Shown: positions 13,531 to 25,361, counted from the stretch's first letter. The stretch is 64,000 nt of DNA from Stictocephala bisonia (GCA_035578905.1 JAQJVL010000125.1:1685398-1749397), one strand, 5' to 3'. Program-made: numbers and translations. Notes: a model not told the origin generated them from the letters alone.

Positions 13531-13870
13531 AGGTATAATTCTAACACTTTCATATTTTAAATGACAACGCAAATAGAAACAATCGTAAAACCTTATGCCA
13601 TGTATTTATTGATAAATATATTATTTGATTCCTAATAATAAATGAATAAACAAAATTATAGCAGTCTGCAGTCATTGCTGACCTTAAAGAAAGAGTAATT
13701 TAAAATATACAATGAACGTAATCCAAAACTGTAAGCAACATTCTTTATATTTTATTCCCTTGGACCAAGTGGGCTACACTTTTAATTTAAATGCTTTCAT
13801 TTTCACGGCTAGTTTTCAAAAAAAGCATTATAATGATTAAAAGAAGCCTCATCGTATTGTTCAGTGATTA

Positions 13871-14331
13871 ACATTATTACACCTATCGTTGATGTCCAGT
13901 GATGTATTGAAGCCTATGATTACTACGTCCAGACTGCAGTATGGGGGCGGCCAAGCCTTGATAATCCTACATGGTCTGCTGGACCAAGCACTAATGCAAT
14001 TATATAGCAATTTAGGTTTAATTGAAGCACTTTCGACTCATTACACCACTTGTTAATAGCCAGTACTGTATTGAAGCCTAGGATTACTACGTCTAGACTG
14101 CAGTATTGGTGGTGGTAAAACCTTGATAATCCTACATGGTCTGCTGGACCAAGCACTAATGCAATTATATAGCAATTTAGGTTTAAGTGAAGCACTTTCG
14201 ACTCATTACATCGCTCATTAATGGCCAGTACTGTATTGAAGCCTAGGATTACTACGTCTAGACTGCAGTATTGTGAGCGGCCAACCCTTGATAATCCTAC
14301 ATGGTCTGCTGGACCAAGCCCTAATGCAATT
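13871..14331. repeat. 165-bp satellite, array B, left part
   Basis: About 2.8 units of the same satellite as 1-1434, mainly the subtype with GCAATTATATAGCAATTTAGG. It is interrupted at 14331 by the LINE and resumes at 17451 in phase. A reverse-strand frame of 90 codons (14195-13923) is the satellite frame, ended by a small deletion in the outermost unit. Confidence 0.96.
14327..14331. other. LINE target-site duplication, 5' copy (CAATT)
   Basis: The satellite reads CTAATGCAATTATATAG when uninterrupted. Here it stops after CAATT, and CAATT reappears at 17451-17455 directly after the LINE tail. The 5-bp duplication marks the insertion site. Confidence 0.8.
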
Positions 14332-14540
14332 CGTCACGGTCGTCATAAGTCGTCATGGAAATCATCTTCTTGGTGAGTTCCTGTGTCAAGCTATGAGGAA
14401 GTCTCGTGAGAACAGAGATTCACAAACAGTCAAAGTAACTCCAAGTAATGTTTCTGTAGTATCTGTCCCATCTCTTCTTCCAAGTTACTCGCAGCCAGCA
14501 GTTCTGTCGGGAAACGAGATGGGTCAACCCTCTCAAGTTT
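14332..14540 (+). pseudogene. Possible ORF1 C-terminal remnant of the LINE
   Basis: After the satellite junction a forward frame continues to a stop at about 14549-14551, encoding a Ser/Val-rich tail with a basic patch (MRKSRENRDSQ). The ATG at 14273 lies in satellite sequence and is therefore not the original start. Its position just upstream of the endonuclease matches the place of ORF1 in LINEs, but nothing in the sequence itself (no CCHC knuckle, no RRM, no esterase motif) confirms that. It may equally be an inter-ORF spacer. Confidence 0.35.
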
Positions 14541-14543
14541 TAA

Positions 14544-15080
14544 CATGTTAATTTTCGCTCCTTGAACACTGGTTTCCAGGAGGTTTGTATGATTGTGGAG
14601 GACTTTCAGTTTGATATTTTGGGCATTACAGAATCTTGGTTGTCACCTGAGGATTCCTCGAGCGTTTATGAGATCTCTGGCTACAATTTGATCCGTAATG
14701 ACAGAATTGGAAAAACTGGTGGTGGCGTGGCCTTGTACTTAAAAAATGGTTTGAGCTTCTCTCCCATGCATCTCCACAATGTCAATTATTGCATCGAATA
14801 TATATGCGGGGTCATTAATTTCAAGGACACAAAGTTGGGTATCTGCTTTGCATATAGACCACCTTCAGCCCCTTATTCTTCTCTCAGCTCATTATTGTAT
14901 TCTTTGTTTATAGATCAGGCCTCAGAAGTGGATTATATTGTACTGCAAGGTGATCTCAATGTCAATCTGCTGGACATGACAAAACCTGATTCCAAGTATC
15001 TGTCATCAATTATCCAAGCTTTGAACCTCAATCAACTTATCAAAGAGCCAACACGTGTGACTGATCCTCCTCTTCTCTGA
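14544..15080 (+). pseudogene. LINE endonuclease domain (EEP family), frame 1 of the broken ORF2
   Basis: The open frame starts after a stop at 14541-14543 and carries NFRSL, then ILGITESWL (the TE.WL metal-binding Glu), GGGVALYLK, FAYRPPS, and LQGDLNVNLL (the GD.N catalytic motif). These are the N-terminal motifs of APE-type LINE endonucleases, which nick target DNA for target-primed reverse transcription. The domain is cut by a frameshift at about 15066-15071; the last conserved piece, ITDHSLIF with the D-H catalytic pair, follows in the next frame. The true start of ORF2 is not preserved; no convincing ATG precedes the NFRSL motif. Confidence 0.85.
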
Positions 15081-16072
15081 TAGACCTGATAATTGTTGAC
15101 AAGGATGTTAAACTCGTTGTTGGAATGATTGATACAGCGAAGATTCTTGATTCTGCTGGAAGAAAAATAACGGATCACAGTTTGATTTTTTGTGATTTCC
15201 CATATTGTAGAACGAAGAGCAAGTCGATATATGTAACCTACAGGAATCTGTAAAACATTGATGTGGACCTTTTCACCGAGTTAGCGTCAAAGTCTGACTG
15301 GGATGAAATATCTTCCCTTAAAGAAGTGGATGAAGTTGTATATGCTCTGAATAATAAAATCTTGCACATTTTCAATTCTTGTGCACCAGTTGTGAGAAAG
15401 CGTGTAACGAGGAAAAGGGCTCCATGGAGAGACGATCATATTTTGTCTTTGACAAAAATTAAGAACAAGTGTCATAAAGCGTTCTTAAGGTGTAGGAACA
15501 TATACTAAAGCAAGAAACACATTGAACTCAGCCATAAGAACCGCAAAAAAAACTACTTTTCAAGTCAATTAAAGAATAAAGACCCTAAAGGTTTTTGGTC
15601 ATCATTAAGAAGCAATGGCGTACTGGGCACGATCAGAGATAATGAGTGTAACTTCTCTCCTGAGGTCTTAAACCAATTCTTCTCCACAATGGGCGGAAAA
15701 GCTTGCATTGACAAGAGTAGGATTGAGTTCTACAATGATAACCTCAGTGGCCAAGTGAAGAGCAAATTCTCATTCAGTCCGGTGACAGAGAAAAGAATCA
15801 GGGATATCATGAACAGCATCACAACCCGAGCTGTTGGTGTGGACGGCATTTCTATTGACATGGTTAAATCGTTAAGTCCTTACTGTGTTTCTGCCATTTG
15901 TCATCTTGTCAATTTGTCCCTGACTTCTGGCATTTTTCCCAGTGCCTGGAAACAAAGTATTCTAATTCCGCTATCAAAGAAGGTCAATGCTTCATGTGCT
16001 TCTCATTTCAGACCTATTTCAATTCTTCCAGTGCTTTCCAAAATTTTGGAAAAAGTGATTGGGAGCAATTAG
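15071..16072 (+). pseudogene. LINE ORF2 middle region, second frame with two stops
   Basis: Directly after the endonuclease frame, a second frame reads SLIDLIIVDKD and TDHSLIF, then a linker and the first RT blocks. Stops occur at 15251-15253 and 15506-15508. Later come VGVDGISIDMVK and HFRPISILPVLSKILEKVI, the conserved blocks just before RT motif A. The frame ends at 16070-16072, where the RT core continues in the third frame. The region has no independent function; it is the mid-part of the ORF2 protein. Confidence 0.8.
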
Positions 16073-17325
16073 TTTTGTTCATTGAGTCAGAGGACGTTCT
16101 TCCTGAAACACAGTCAGGCTTTCGGAGAGGTTTTAGCACTAGTTCAGCTCTTCTGAATGTCATGGACGAATTGATTTGTGTTAGAGATAGAAACTGGGGT
16201 ATTATTGTAGCTGGATTGGACTTTTCACAGGCATTCGATTCGGTTAATTTCGATCTCCTGTTGGCCAAACTGAGATTTTACCATTTTGATAATCGATCTG
16301 TGAACTGGTTTTCTTCCTACATCCATAATAGGTCACAACAAACTCGAGTTAACGATCAGGTTTCAGGTTTTTTGCCGAAAGTATCGGGGGTTCCCCAGGG
16401 CAGCTGCTTAGGCCCTATCCTCTTCTTGATATACACTGCCGACCTTGAGTCACAACTTAGTCACTGTTCTGTCCATTCTTACGCTGACGACTCGCATCTT
16501 GTTTTATCTTACCCTTTGGCTAAATTTCCTGAAGCAGTCGATTGCATGAATAACGACTTGGTAAGGGTGAATCAATGGTCTGTTGATCATGGTCATCAGC
16601 TGAATCCTGACAAGTGTTCTGTTTTAAGAATCATAAACTATTCTGTGCAGAGCCAACACAACAAGGATAGTGACTGGGAAGTTCTTCTAGATGATAAACC
16701 TTTACCCGTATGCAATTCATTAAAATTCCTTGGTGTCAAATTAGACTCTAGGCTCAATTTTTCTGAACATGTGAGACACATCTGTAAAACAGTTGTTGCT
16801 AAATTAAGATTGTTTAATAGGTTTAGGTTTGTTCTGCCAGTTTCAACCAAACTGGAAATAGTTCGTGCTATAGTTCTTCCATTTTTTTATTATGCTCTTC
16901 CCTCTTTTGCTAACAGCCTTACTCAGGAAAATATGTATATTCTCACAAGACTCCAGAATAGTGCTCTGAGATTTGTCTTCAATTTAAAAAAGTCAGATCA
17001 TATCAGCGAGTATAGGTCGAAGGCAAACATCTTGACAGTTAAACAATATTGTGACCTTCAAACTGCTATCATTGTTCATAAAACTTTATTAACGGAGTGT
17101 CCCCAATATCTCAGAAGGAAACTGGTCTTCAGGTCTGAGGTGAGCGTTCGCTTCACTCGGCAGGAAGGCTTGCTGCACTTGCCACGGGTCAGAACTGAAG
17201 TAGGGAAGAGGGCTTTTTCTTATTTCGGACACCAAACCTACAATGCCCTTCCAACTGACCTCAAATTGGCAAACCTTTCAGTGTTTAAAAGGGGTTTGAA
17301 GGATTTATTTCATGCCAGTAACTAG
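16060..17325 (+). pseudogene. LINE reverse transcriptase core and C-terminus, third frame
   Basis: The open frame runs without stop to 17325. It contains SGFRRGFSTSSALL, motif A (VAGLDFSQAFDSV, catalytic Asp), motif B (SGVPQGSCLGPILF), motif C (YADDSHL at 16480-16500, catalytic Asp pair), NPDKC, and a KFLGVKLD motif E, followed by the thumb and a C-terminal NALPTDL...FKRGLKDLF. The catalytic residues are intact, which suggests a fairly young copy, but the protein is separated from its endonuclease by a frameshift. The open frame technically begins at 15898, but its first ~55 codons overlap the true coding frame in another register. Confidence 0.9.
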
Positions 17326-17450
17326 TCAGTAGATACAAAATGTACCTTCAATATGTTTAATATAAGAACATTGACAACAGTTGTATTGAAAAACAAAGAA
17401 TTGTACTTTGAATAACGCTGGCTCAATAAAGACGTTTTCATTCATTCATT

Positions 17451-19615
17451 CAATTATATAGCAATTTAGGTTTAAGTGAAGCACTTTCGACTCATTACAC
17501 CGCTTGTTAATGGCCAGTAATATATTGAAGCATAGGATTACTACGTCTAGACTGCAGTATTGTGAGCGGCCAACCCTTGATAATCCTACATGGTGTGATG
17601 GACCAAGCCCTAATGCAATTATATATCAATTTAGGTTTAAGTGAAGCACTTTCGACTCATTACACCTCTTGTTAATGGCCAGTAATGTATTAAATCCTAG
17701 GATTACTACGTCCAGACTGCAGTATTGTGAGCGGCCAACCCTTGATAATCCTACATGGTCTGATGGACCAAGCCCTAATGCAATTATATAGCAATTTAGG
17801 TTTAAGTGAAGCACTTTCGACTCATTACACCGCTGGTTGATGGCCAGTAATGTATTGAAGCCTACGATTACTACGTCTAGACTGCAGTATTGGTGGCAGC
17901 CAACCCTTAATAATCCTACATGGTCTGCTGGATCAAGCACTAATGTAATTATATAGCAATTTAGGTTTAAGTGAAGCACTTTCGACTCATTACACCGCTG
18001 GTTGATGGCCAGTAATGTATTGAAGCCTAGGATTACTACGTCTAGACTGCAGTATTGGTGGCAGCCAACCCTTAATAATCCTACATGGTCTGCTGGACCA
18101 AGCACTAGTGCACTTATATTACAATTTAGGTTTAAGTAAAGCACTTTCGACTCATTACACCTCTTGTTAATGGCCAGTAATGTATTAAATCCTAGGATTA
18201 CTACGTCCAGACTGCAGTATAGTGGGCGGCCAAACCTTGATAATCCTACATGGTCTGCTGGACCAAGCACTAATACAATTATATAGCAATTTAGATTTAA
18301 GTGAAGCACTTTCGACTCATTACACCTCTTGTTAATGGCCAGTAATGTATTAAATCCTAGGATTACTACGTCCAGACTGCAGTATTGGTGGCAGCCAACC
18401 TTTACTAACCCTACATGGTCTGCTGGACCAAGCACTAGTGCACTTATATTACAATTTAGGTTTAAGTAAAGCACTTTCGACTCATTACACCTCTTGTTAT
18501 TGGCCAGTAATATATTAAATCCTAGGATTACTACGTCCAGACTGCAGTATTGGTGGCAGCCAACCTTTAATATTCCTACATGGTCTGCTGGACCAAGCAC
18601 TAGTGCACTTATATTACAATTTAGGTTTAAGTAAAGCACTTTCGACTCATTACACCTCTTGTTAATGGCAAGTAATGTATTAAATCCTAGGATTACTACG
18701 TCTAGACTGCAGTATTGGTGGCAGCCAACCTTTAATAATCCTACATGGTCTGCTGGACCAAGCACTAGTGCACTTATATTACAATTTAGGTTTAAGTAAA
18801 GCACTTTCGACTCTTTACACCGCTCGTTGATGGCCAGTAAGGTATTGAAGCCTAGGATTACTACGTCCAGACTGCAGTATTGTGAGCGGCCAACCCTTGA
18901 TAATCCTACATGGTCTGATGGACCAAGCCCTAATGCAATTATATAGCAATTTAGGTTTAAGTGAAGCACTTTCGACTCATTACACCGCTTGTTAATGGCC
19001 AGTAATGTATTGAAGCATAGAATTACTACGTCTAGACTGCAGTATTGGTGGCAGCCAACCCTTAATATTCCTACATGGTCTGCTGGACCAAGCACTAGTG
19101 CACTTATATTACAATTTAGGTTTAAGTAAAGCACTTTCGACTCATTACACCTATTGTTAATGGCCAGTAATGTATTAAATCCTAGGATTACTATGTCTAG
19201 ACTGCAGTATAGTGGGCGGCCAAACCTTAATAATCCTACACGGTCTGCTGGACCAAGCACTAGTGCACTTATATTACAATTTAGGTTTAAGTAAAGCACT
19301 TTCGACTCCTTACACCTCTTCTTGATGGCCAGTAATGTATTAAATCCTAGGATTACTACGTCCAGACTGCAGTATTGTGGGCGGCCAAACCTTGATAATC
19401 CTACATGGTCTGCTGGACCAAACACTAATACAATTATATGCAATTTAGATATAAGTGAAGCACTTTCGACTCATTACACCGCTTTTTGATGGCCAGTAAT
19501 GTATTGAAGCCTAGGATTACTACGTCCAGACTGCAGTATAGTGGGCGGCCAAACCTTGATAATCCTACATGGTCTGCTGGACTAAGAGCTAATCCACTTA
19601 AATTGCAATTTACTG
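17451..19615. repeat. 165-bp satellite, array B, right part (about 13 units)
   Basis: Units start at 17451, 17616 and so on at 165-bp spacing. Two subtypes are interspersed: one with AATTATATAGCAATTTAGG and one with CTTATATTACAATTTAGG. The reverse strand has a 605-codon open frame (19443-17626) made of eleven 55-residue repeats containing LGPADHVGL and YCSLDVVILGFNTLLAINKR. It starts at a 1-bp deletion near 19440 and stops at a single G-to-C change at 17626 in the top strand. I do not call it a gene. Confidence 0.97.
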
Positions 19616-20855
19616 ATATATGATGTTCTTATCAATTATTAAAAGATTATTCCATGCCTTTATAGGGCCGACATTTATAAAATGATGAAAATAAAAAGTA
19701 TATTACTGGTTATTATAATATTTTTATTATGAGGTTGTTTGTTAGCAATACGTACTTGTATTATATTTATCTTATACCTACATTATGCATTTGCTTCTAC
19801 ATCTCTAATTAAATATAATGTTATGAATCTAATATATAATATTAAATATAAAGATAAAATACTTAGGCAACTTTTAAATGAAATATTGCGCATGTGAAAA
19901 CCACATTATAACTACTATCCGACTGGCAGATCATTGATGACAGACAGAAATGTAGGTACAGGTCGTTTTGATTTAGAAAGTCAATGGAATTTAATTTACC
20001 TAATTTTCACAAATTATTTGAGAGATAGGCAAATAGAAATTATTCTAATCTTCAGTATATTAAATTGAAGTGAATGAAATTTATAGTAATTCTTGTATAG
20101 TTATAAAAGACTGACAATTAGTAAAAAATAAGATGATCTATTTGATAAAAATCTAACTGAATGGCTTCTTTAAAGATATTGTTTAATCATAGACTTTGAT
20201 GTGTAGACTGATAAAAATCATATTATTTATAAGTGGGCAATGATTTTAAATTTCTTAACATCATTGACATAAAATTGCCATCACTGAAAAAAGGCCTCAG
20301 CGCAAACGTTTAGAAATTTAACGAGGAGAGTTTAATTTTATTTGACAATTGCATTTTGATTTTCCGAAATTCACTATATATACGCAGTTTTAGGTGCTAT
20401 TTAGTATGGTCTGTTTTATGTATTGTAACAATCCAGTTCTCAAATTTACACACGAAGTGAATATCCCTACTTTGGTTACCGAATATCATCCTCGTTCTGA
20501 TAGACATTATGAATACATTGAAACGTCATGTTATAAAAGCCATACATATTTGATTAAGACGATGGTGATGTCATATTGAACTTTACATTCGTTTTGAATT
20601 TAGATAGCTCTAGTATGCATTACAAAGCTAATGGTTATAGGGAAACTAATATAGCCATTGTTCTAACATAATTTAAATTGTTTTATCTTTGACTGAACAA
20701 GGTATATTATAGTATTTAAAAATAAAACTATAAATTAATAAAAGGAAGACTTGTTGAAATTTATATTCTAAAAAATCGTTGGTATTAAGGTTTTTTCAGA
20801 TGATGACTGCAGAGATCATTTGGATATTTCCGTTAATTCACTACGATAACCATAA

Positions 20856-20960
20856 CGTAGGTTAACCTAACATAACCAAACCAAACCTAACATAACTAAA
20901 CCTAACGTAACCTACTAAACCTAACATACCTAACCAAACCTAACATAACCTATTATACCC
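20856..20960. repeat. Degenerate CCTAA-rich cluster
   Basis: About 100 bp dominated by imperfect AACCTAACATAACC-type units. The forward strand is the C-rich strand of the insect TTAGG telomere repeat with interruptions. It is too degenerate to be a telomere tract; a short interstitial remnant or simple low-complexity expansion are both possible. A much shorter GAGGTTAGGTTAG stretch is at 60541-60558. Confidence 0.6.
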
Positions 20961-21439
20961 TAACCAAAGTAGTGGTAGGGAATTGACGGAAAAGGTTCCA
21001 TCATTTAGTAAACCAAATAAAATTATCTAGTGGAATTCATACCCAAATTTACTTTTCCTTAGTTACAAAACTGTTACACGTCACCCGAAAAAAGACTAAA
21101 TAAGTACAAGACTGTAAGATGATATTGTGATAGATTTTAGCAAAACGATTTCCTCAGACTGATATACTCTCATAAAAAATTACATGAAATATAATTATAT
21201 TGCATTAAATTTTAGTTTTTGCATATTGCAACTGGTCCCAGTGCGTAAATGTTTTACTTGAAATGTTTAACTAATTTAAGTTAATATTAATTTAAAGTAA
21301 TTCATTGATGACCTTTCTCCTAAACCTTATCCACCTATAAAACTGTGAATACCTAATTTTAAAATTACATTATAATTCGTTCGATTAATGAACCCATTTA
21401 TTCGTTAACCATACAATATATGTTGTATTGGGTTATATT

Positions 21440-21571
21440 GAGGACTTTGTGGTCCTACCCCCTCTTCCTCTCCCAATTGCTACAATTTTTGTTACTTCTG
21501 TTTTCTGAGTCCCATTTTTTCAGTTATTGGTATTTTTATATTAAAATTTCCTAACACAAATTGAGGTAGTT
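21440..21571 (+). repeat. Dispersed repeat family D3, copy 2
   Basis: Colinear with 13389-13530 as described there; this copy retains CCCAATTGCTACAA, TTCTGTTTTCTGAG and TTTCCTAACACAAATTGAGG. Confidence 0.6.
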
Positions 21572-22433
21572 AAGGTCTTTTTTGAAGTGTCTTTTGAATT
21601 ATTACATAAATCATCACGTGTAACGATTTTCTAATTCACGAAACATTGTTTTATCAACGAAACATATTTATTGTAATTTCAATACATATTTATATTGTGT
21701 ACATTAAACTTGTTTGGAATCGTTTCACCTCGATATATCTAGAGATATTTCAACAATAGATGCCAGACTCAATATGGAGTCTGCAGTTTTGAACACCTGG
21801 CCACATTTGATTTTATATTGACTCCAAGAAAGATATAAGGAACTTCTTTTCAAAATACATATTTACAGAGGCAGCCTTTTTAGTTTTTTCTTGCCTATTT
21901 GAATTACAAATGAAGTAATTTTGAGTTTATGTAAATTAACTAAGTAATGTTTACTTATAAGTGAGTAACAACTGATTGTCTTTTCCCGAAATCTGCATCA
22001 GATTAAATAAAATTAAGAATCTATAGTTAGTCCATGAAGAGACAATTTTTGTAATTGGTGTTAAGACCTTAAGGACTTCTTTAGGAATGGGAACTGATTT
22101 AATTATTTTTAGTGGTAATATTTATAGTTCTTATAATAACAGATTAAATTTGTTTCAATTGTATTGTATCTGTAATATTTCAATAGAAGAGAACTAAACT
22201 TCTGTGTGATTATGAGGTTTGAAATGACTTAGGTGCTTACATGAAACTAAGACTTGCTTTATGACCTAACTGCCATAAATATAAAAAGTTGAAGGTATAT
22301 CCTCATTACCAGGGAAGTTCAGTACTAACACTGCAAACTAAGGTGACTTAAAGAATAAATGTCTATTTTAACCATGCGATGTTTTTTTTCTATAAATAGT
22401 TTTTTAGTTAGCAAAATACGTGTTGGTACATAT

Positions 22434-22892
22434 ACAGTACAAGTAAACGTCACACAACACAAATTTATTACAATATAAGCACAAAAATTATTATTTTTAT
22501 TATTTATTTATTTTTAAAGATAAATGTAAGGATCGTGATAAATTAATGAATGAACAGGTTAATTTTGATTCCGAAATAGTTTTTAATAATCTATTTTCAG
22601 CAATTAAAAAGAACAGAAGTAACAGCCAATAGCGATTAATAATAATATCATAGCTGCCGCCATTTTGACGATTCCAGCCAATGGGGTTACGTGATCATAG
22701 GCCTATAAATTGAGTTGTTGAACACCATTTTCCATTCTTTTGTGAATCCCTCTGGTCTGAGGAAGGTGAGCGTGGTTCACCGAAATCGATCACCATAATA
22801 TTTGTGCATTTTGTACTTGTATTGTAATATATTTGTGCATTTTGTGCTTATATTGTAATAAATTTGAGTTGTGTGACGTTTACTTGTACTGT
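22434..22892. mobile_element. MITE-like element with about 50-bp inverted ends
   Basis: The left end CAGTACAAGTAAACGTCACA continues through AATTTATTACAATATAAGCACAAAA and is matched in inverted orientation at 22841-22891 with few changes. Just inside the right end a 30-bp piece of the terminal repeat is duplicated (22800-22831 and 22832-22862). The centre includes a GC-richer block with a stem-loop at 22765-22781. No coding capacity. It is non-autonomous and the superfamily is unknown. Confidence 0.8.
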
Positions 22893-23807
22893 TGTCTATA
22901 AACACCATTTGACATTATCAAAGTAAGATTTGAAAAGAATGTACAATATGTGCATCAATCATGAAGCTGTTATTTGCTACAATTTAAGTGTGGTTTGTTA
23001 AAAATAAATACTTCTTATAAAGGCATTAATAAATGACAAACTGAAATACATTCATAAATGTGTTAGGAATAAAGAACGTGTGGGAATGTATTACTCCACA
23101 ATCTGCACAAATATCTTTAGCATGTATTATTAATAATCCCTCTACCATTCAGTCACAAATTGTAAAGTCCATTAAATCATATTCCAATATCTGATTCATC
23201 AAAAGTTATAAATGAAGTTTTTATTCAAACAAAAATGTACAAATAAAATTTAGGCTGTAGTTTTTATTAACATAATAGTACAAAAATGTTAAGTACAACT
23301 TACAACTTTTCTTTAAGTTTCTACAATATCTAAGTATTTTGTACTTGAAATTTTTGTTATTAATAGGAATTTTAAAATGTTAATTCCAAAACATATAACT
23401 ACGTCCTAACTAATATTGAGCTCCAAATAACAACCACTGATACATTAATTTACTTGTTTGATAAAAAAATCACTAAACTGATTGAAAATGTTTGTTTCCT
23501 GCATTTTTTTGAAAAATAATACATTTATAAATAATTTATATTAAAAATTTTCATTGACATTATATTACATCAAGGTTTATTTGGGATATAACGTATTTTA
23601 TACAATTCAAGCAAGTTCTATTATAAAAATGTACTATTTATTAGTAATATTAGTGTTTGCTATAAATATTGTGATAGTTATAGTAATAGTTAATGTGACA
23701 GTCACGTGATAATTGCACTAAATCATTTAAATAACGTAAGAATTTTCAGTTTGTGATGAAAACGTGGATTAAGGGGAAAAGTAATGATTGTAACATGTAC
23801 TATATAA

Positions 23808-24206
23808 CTATTCAACTTGTATCTGAAAATAATTAAAGTGGATCAAAAAGTATAATACAATGTATTGTGTTCGTTTCCCCAATATTGTTTTAAAAACAAC
23901 ATTTTTATAAATTTCTGCTCTTATTGAAAGGATGTGTAGATGTCCAGTGGATTCTCTATTACAAATAGCTACAAGGTAGTAACTGTCAAGATAAAAGATA
24001 TTGACACTATGTTCATCTGAGATGTCTCTATTACAAGAACATAAACAGGTCTCACGTGGCAAATAATGGCTTCCTACATGCCATAAAATCTGCAATATCC
24101 TCCTCAAGAGAGGGGGCTTACAATTCAAAGACATACTAACAATGTTCGATTTAACAAGTACAAACTGTTTGTTATGGTGTTTGTGTGTAGCTAAATTCAT
24201 CATCAA
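23808..24206 (-). CDS. Orphan open frame of 132 codons, unrecognised
   Basis: This is the longest reverse-strand frame outside recognised repeats. It starts with a run of Met and has a Cys-containing middle (ETCLCSCNRD), and ends in an aromatic, hydrophobic tail. I recognise no domain, signal peptide or clear membrane segment. In DNA this AT-rich an isolated 132-codon frame can arise by chance, and it could also be a piece of a decayed element or an exon. Coding status is doubtful. Confidence 0.15.
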   Translation of the reverse strand: MMMNLATHKHHNKQFVLVKSNIVSMSLNCKPPLLRRILQILWHVGSHYLPRETCLCSCNRDISDEHSVNIFYLDSYYLVAICNRESTGHLHILSIRAEIYKNVVFKTILGKRTQYIVLYFLIHFNYFQIQVE

Positions 24207-24559
24207 AATTAATTCTAAATTATTGCAGTTAATAGCATGATGAGCTTTTAAAACATGTTCCTTACCTGTATCGATTAAAATATTTTGCGTATAAGTTGTT
24301 TATCTTTATAAATAAAATTAGTAAAATTTTAGTAAACACGCGTTTTTTGGTTTGCACTTCCAGTGAGAATTTTACTAAGTTACTCGTATATCCAATTAAT
24401 TGTTTAGTCCATGGTACAAAAATGAGTGTTAATTTTAACAGGGTGGTGTAGTGGACATAGTTTTAAATGCAACTTATTTTTAAATTCCTGAAAAAAGCTC
24501 TTTCAACGCCCATTTCCAAATCACGTACAACACTGAAACTACGAAAACACGTATCGGAA

Positions 24560-24710
24560 GATATGCACTACTTTAGCCCCGACAGTTCTCTTTACACATT
24601 ACGTGTCCACGGGTGGTAGGAGCGCCATAACCCCGACTTGGACATAGGAAACCGCTCAGTCCGGAGTGGCTCAATACCTACCCCTTGAGGGAGTCCCAAC
24701 TCAGACCATC
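24560..24710 (+). repeat. Dispersed repeat family D1, copy 2
   Basis: Shares GGTGGTAGGAGCGCCATAAC, then GGACATAGGAAACCGCTCAG and GGAGTGGC with the copies at 3.6 and 45.8 kb, and is followed like them by a CCCC...AGGGAG-type segment. Confidence 0.7.
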
Positions 24711-25361
24711 GTTAAACTGTTGTTATTTTACCATTTTTTGGACAATTTTAAAACAAAACAAATCTCTCTAAGTATTATTCTAAATTACCTTATAATTTTA
24801 TTATATCTTATAAACTTATATTTATGGGCTTTTAAATTATACGATGTTCATTTACATATTGTAGCTTTATTCATTTTCCAAGCCTTATACAACAATGTTT
24901 GTTCTTAAATATTTCTTGTTCTTCAGGCGACTTGGTTTCATATAGTATCAAGTGGCATATACACTATTTTATTAGTTGTTGACTGGTAATTATTTGAATT
25001 GTTACTCTTATTGTTATCTTAGTATCTTATCAAAAGACGTGGCATTTAGTTTAGTGTGTTGAGGCAAATAAAGCGCTAATGCCACACCTAATTGCACGTA
25101 CAAATTGGGTTTATTGTGTTCCCCTGTTGTCTACTGGAATGGGGCCCCGATTTCGCATGGATAAACTAGTTTTTTTTATATTTTTCCCCAGACTATCAAT
25201 TTCTCCTTTGACCCTTCCACTAACCAAATTATCTGTCTCTAGAGTTCCAGGGTTTTACACTCCGTTAGTAGGTTTTCGGTAGACTCAAGAGCCTACCCAG
25301 AAAACCGGCAAGTGATGTCATCTCAGTAGATGACTTGTTGCGAAATCCGTCCTAAAGTGCG

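Larger units (their letters stand above)
14332..17450 (+). mobile_element. 5'-truncated non-LTR retrotransposon (CR1/L2-like) inserted in the satellite
   Basis: A 3.1-kb single-copy block interrupts the 165-bp satellite. It holds, in order, a possible ORF1 remnant, an apurinic/apyrimidinic-type endonuclease and a reverse transcriptase, then an AATAAA signal at 17425-17430 and a short (TTCA)n tail at 17438-17450. Order of domains, lack of LTRs, a simple-repeat tail and target duplication all fit a LINE; the YADDSHL and GVPQGSCLGP motifs and the final FKRGLKDLF-type end fit the CR1/L2/Jockey group. Two frameshifts and two stops in the ORF2 region show it is dead. The element lacks most of ORF1 and any 5' UTR. 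Confidence 0.93.

Noticed and set aside
16014..16268. Reverse-strand frame across the reverse transcriptase
   Set aside because: Shadow of the LINE RT coding sequence, which carries the conserved motifs.
17626..19443. 605-codon open frame as a repeat-protein gene
   Set aside because: It lies wholly inside satellite DNA, begins and ends at accidental mutations, and its length follows from a 165-bp unit. Kept as a finding, not as a CDS.
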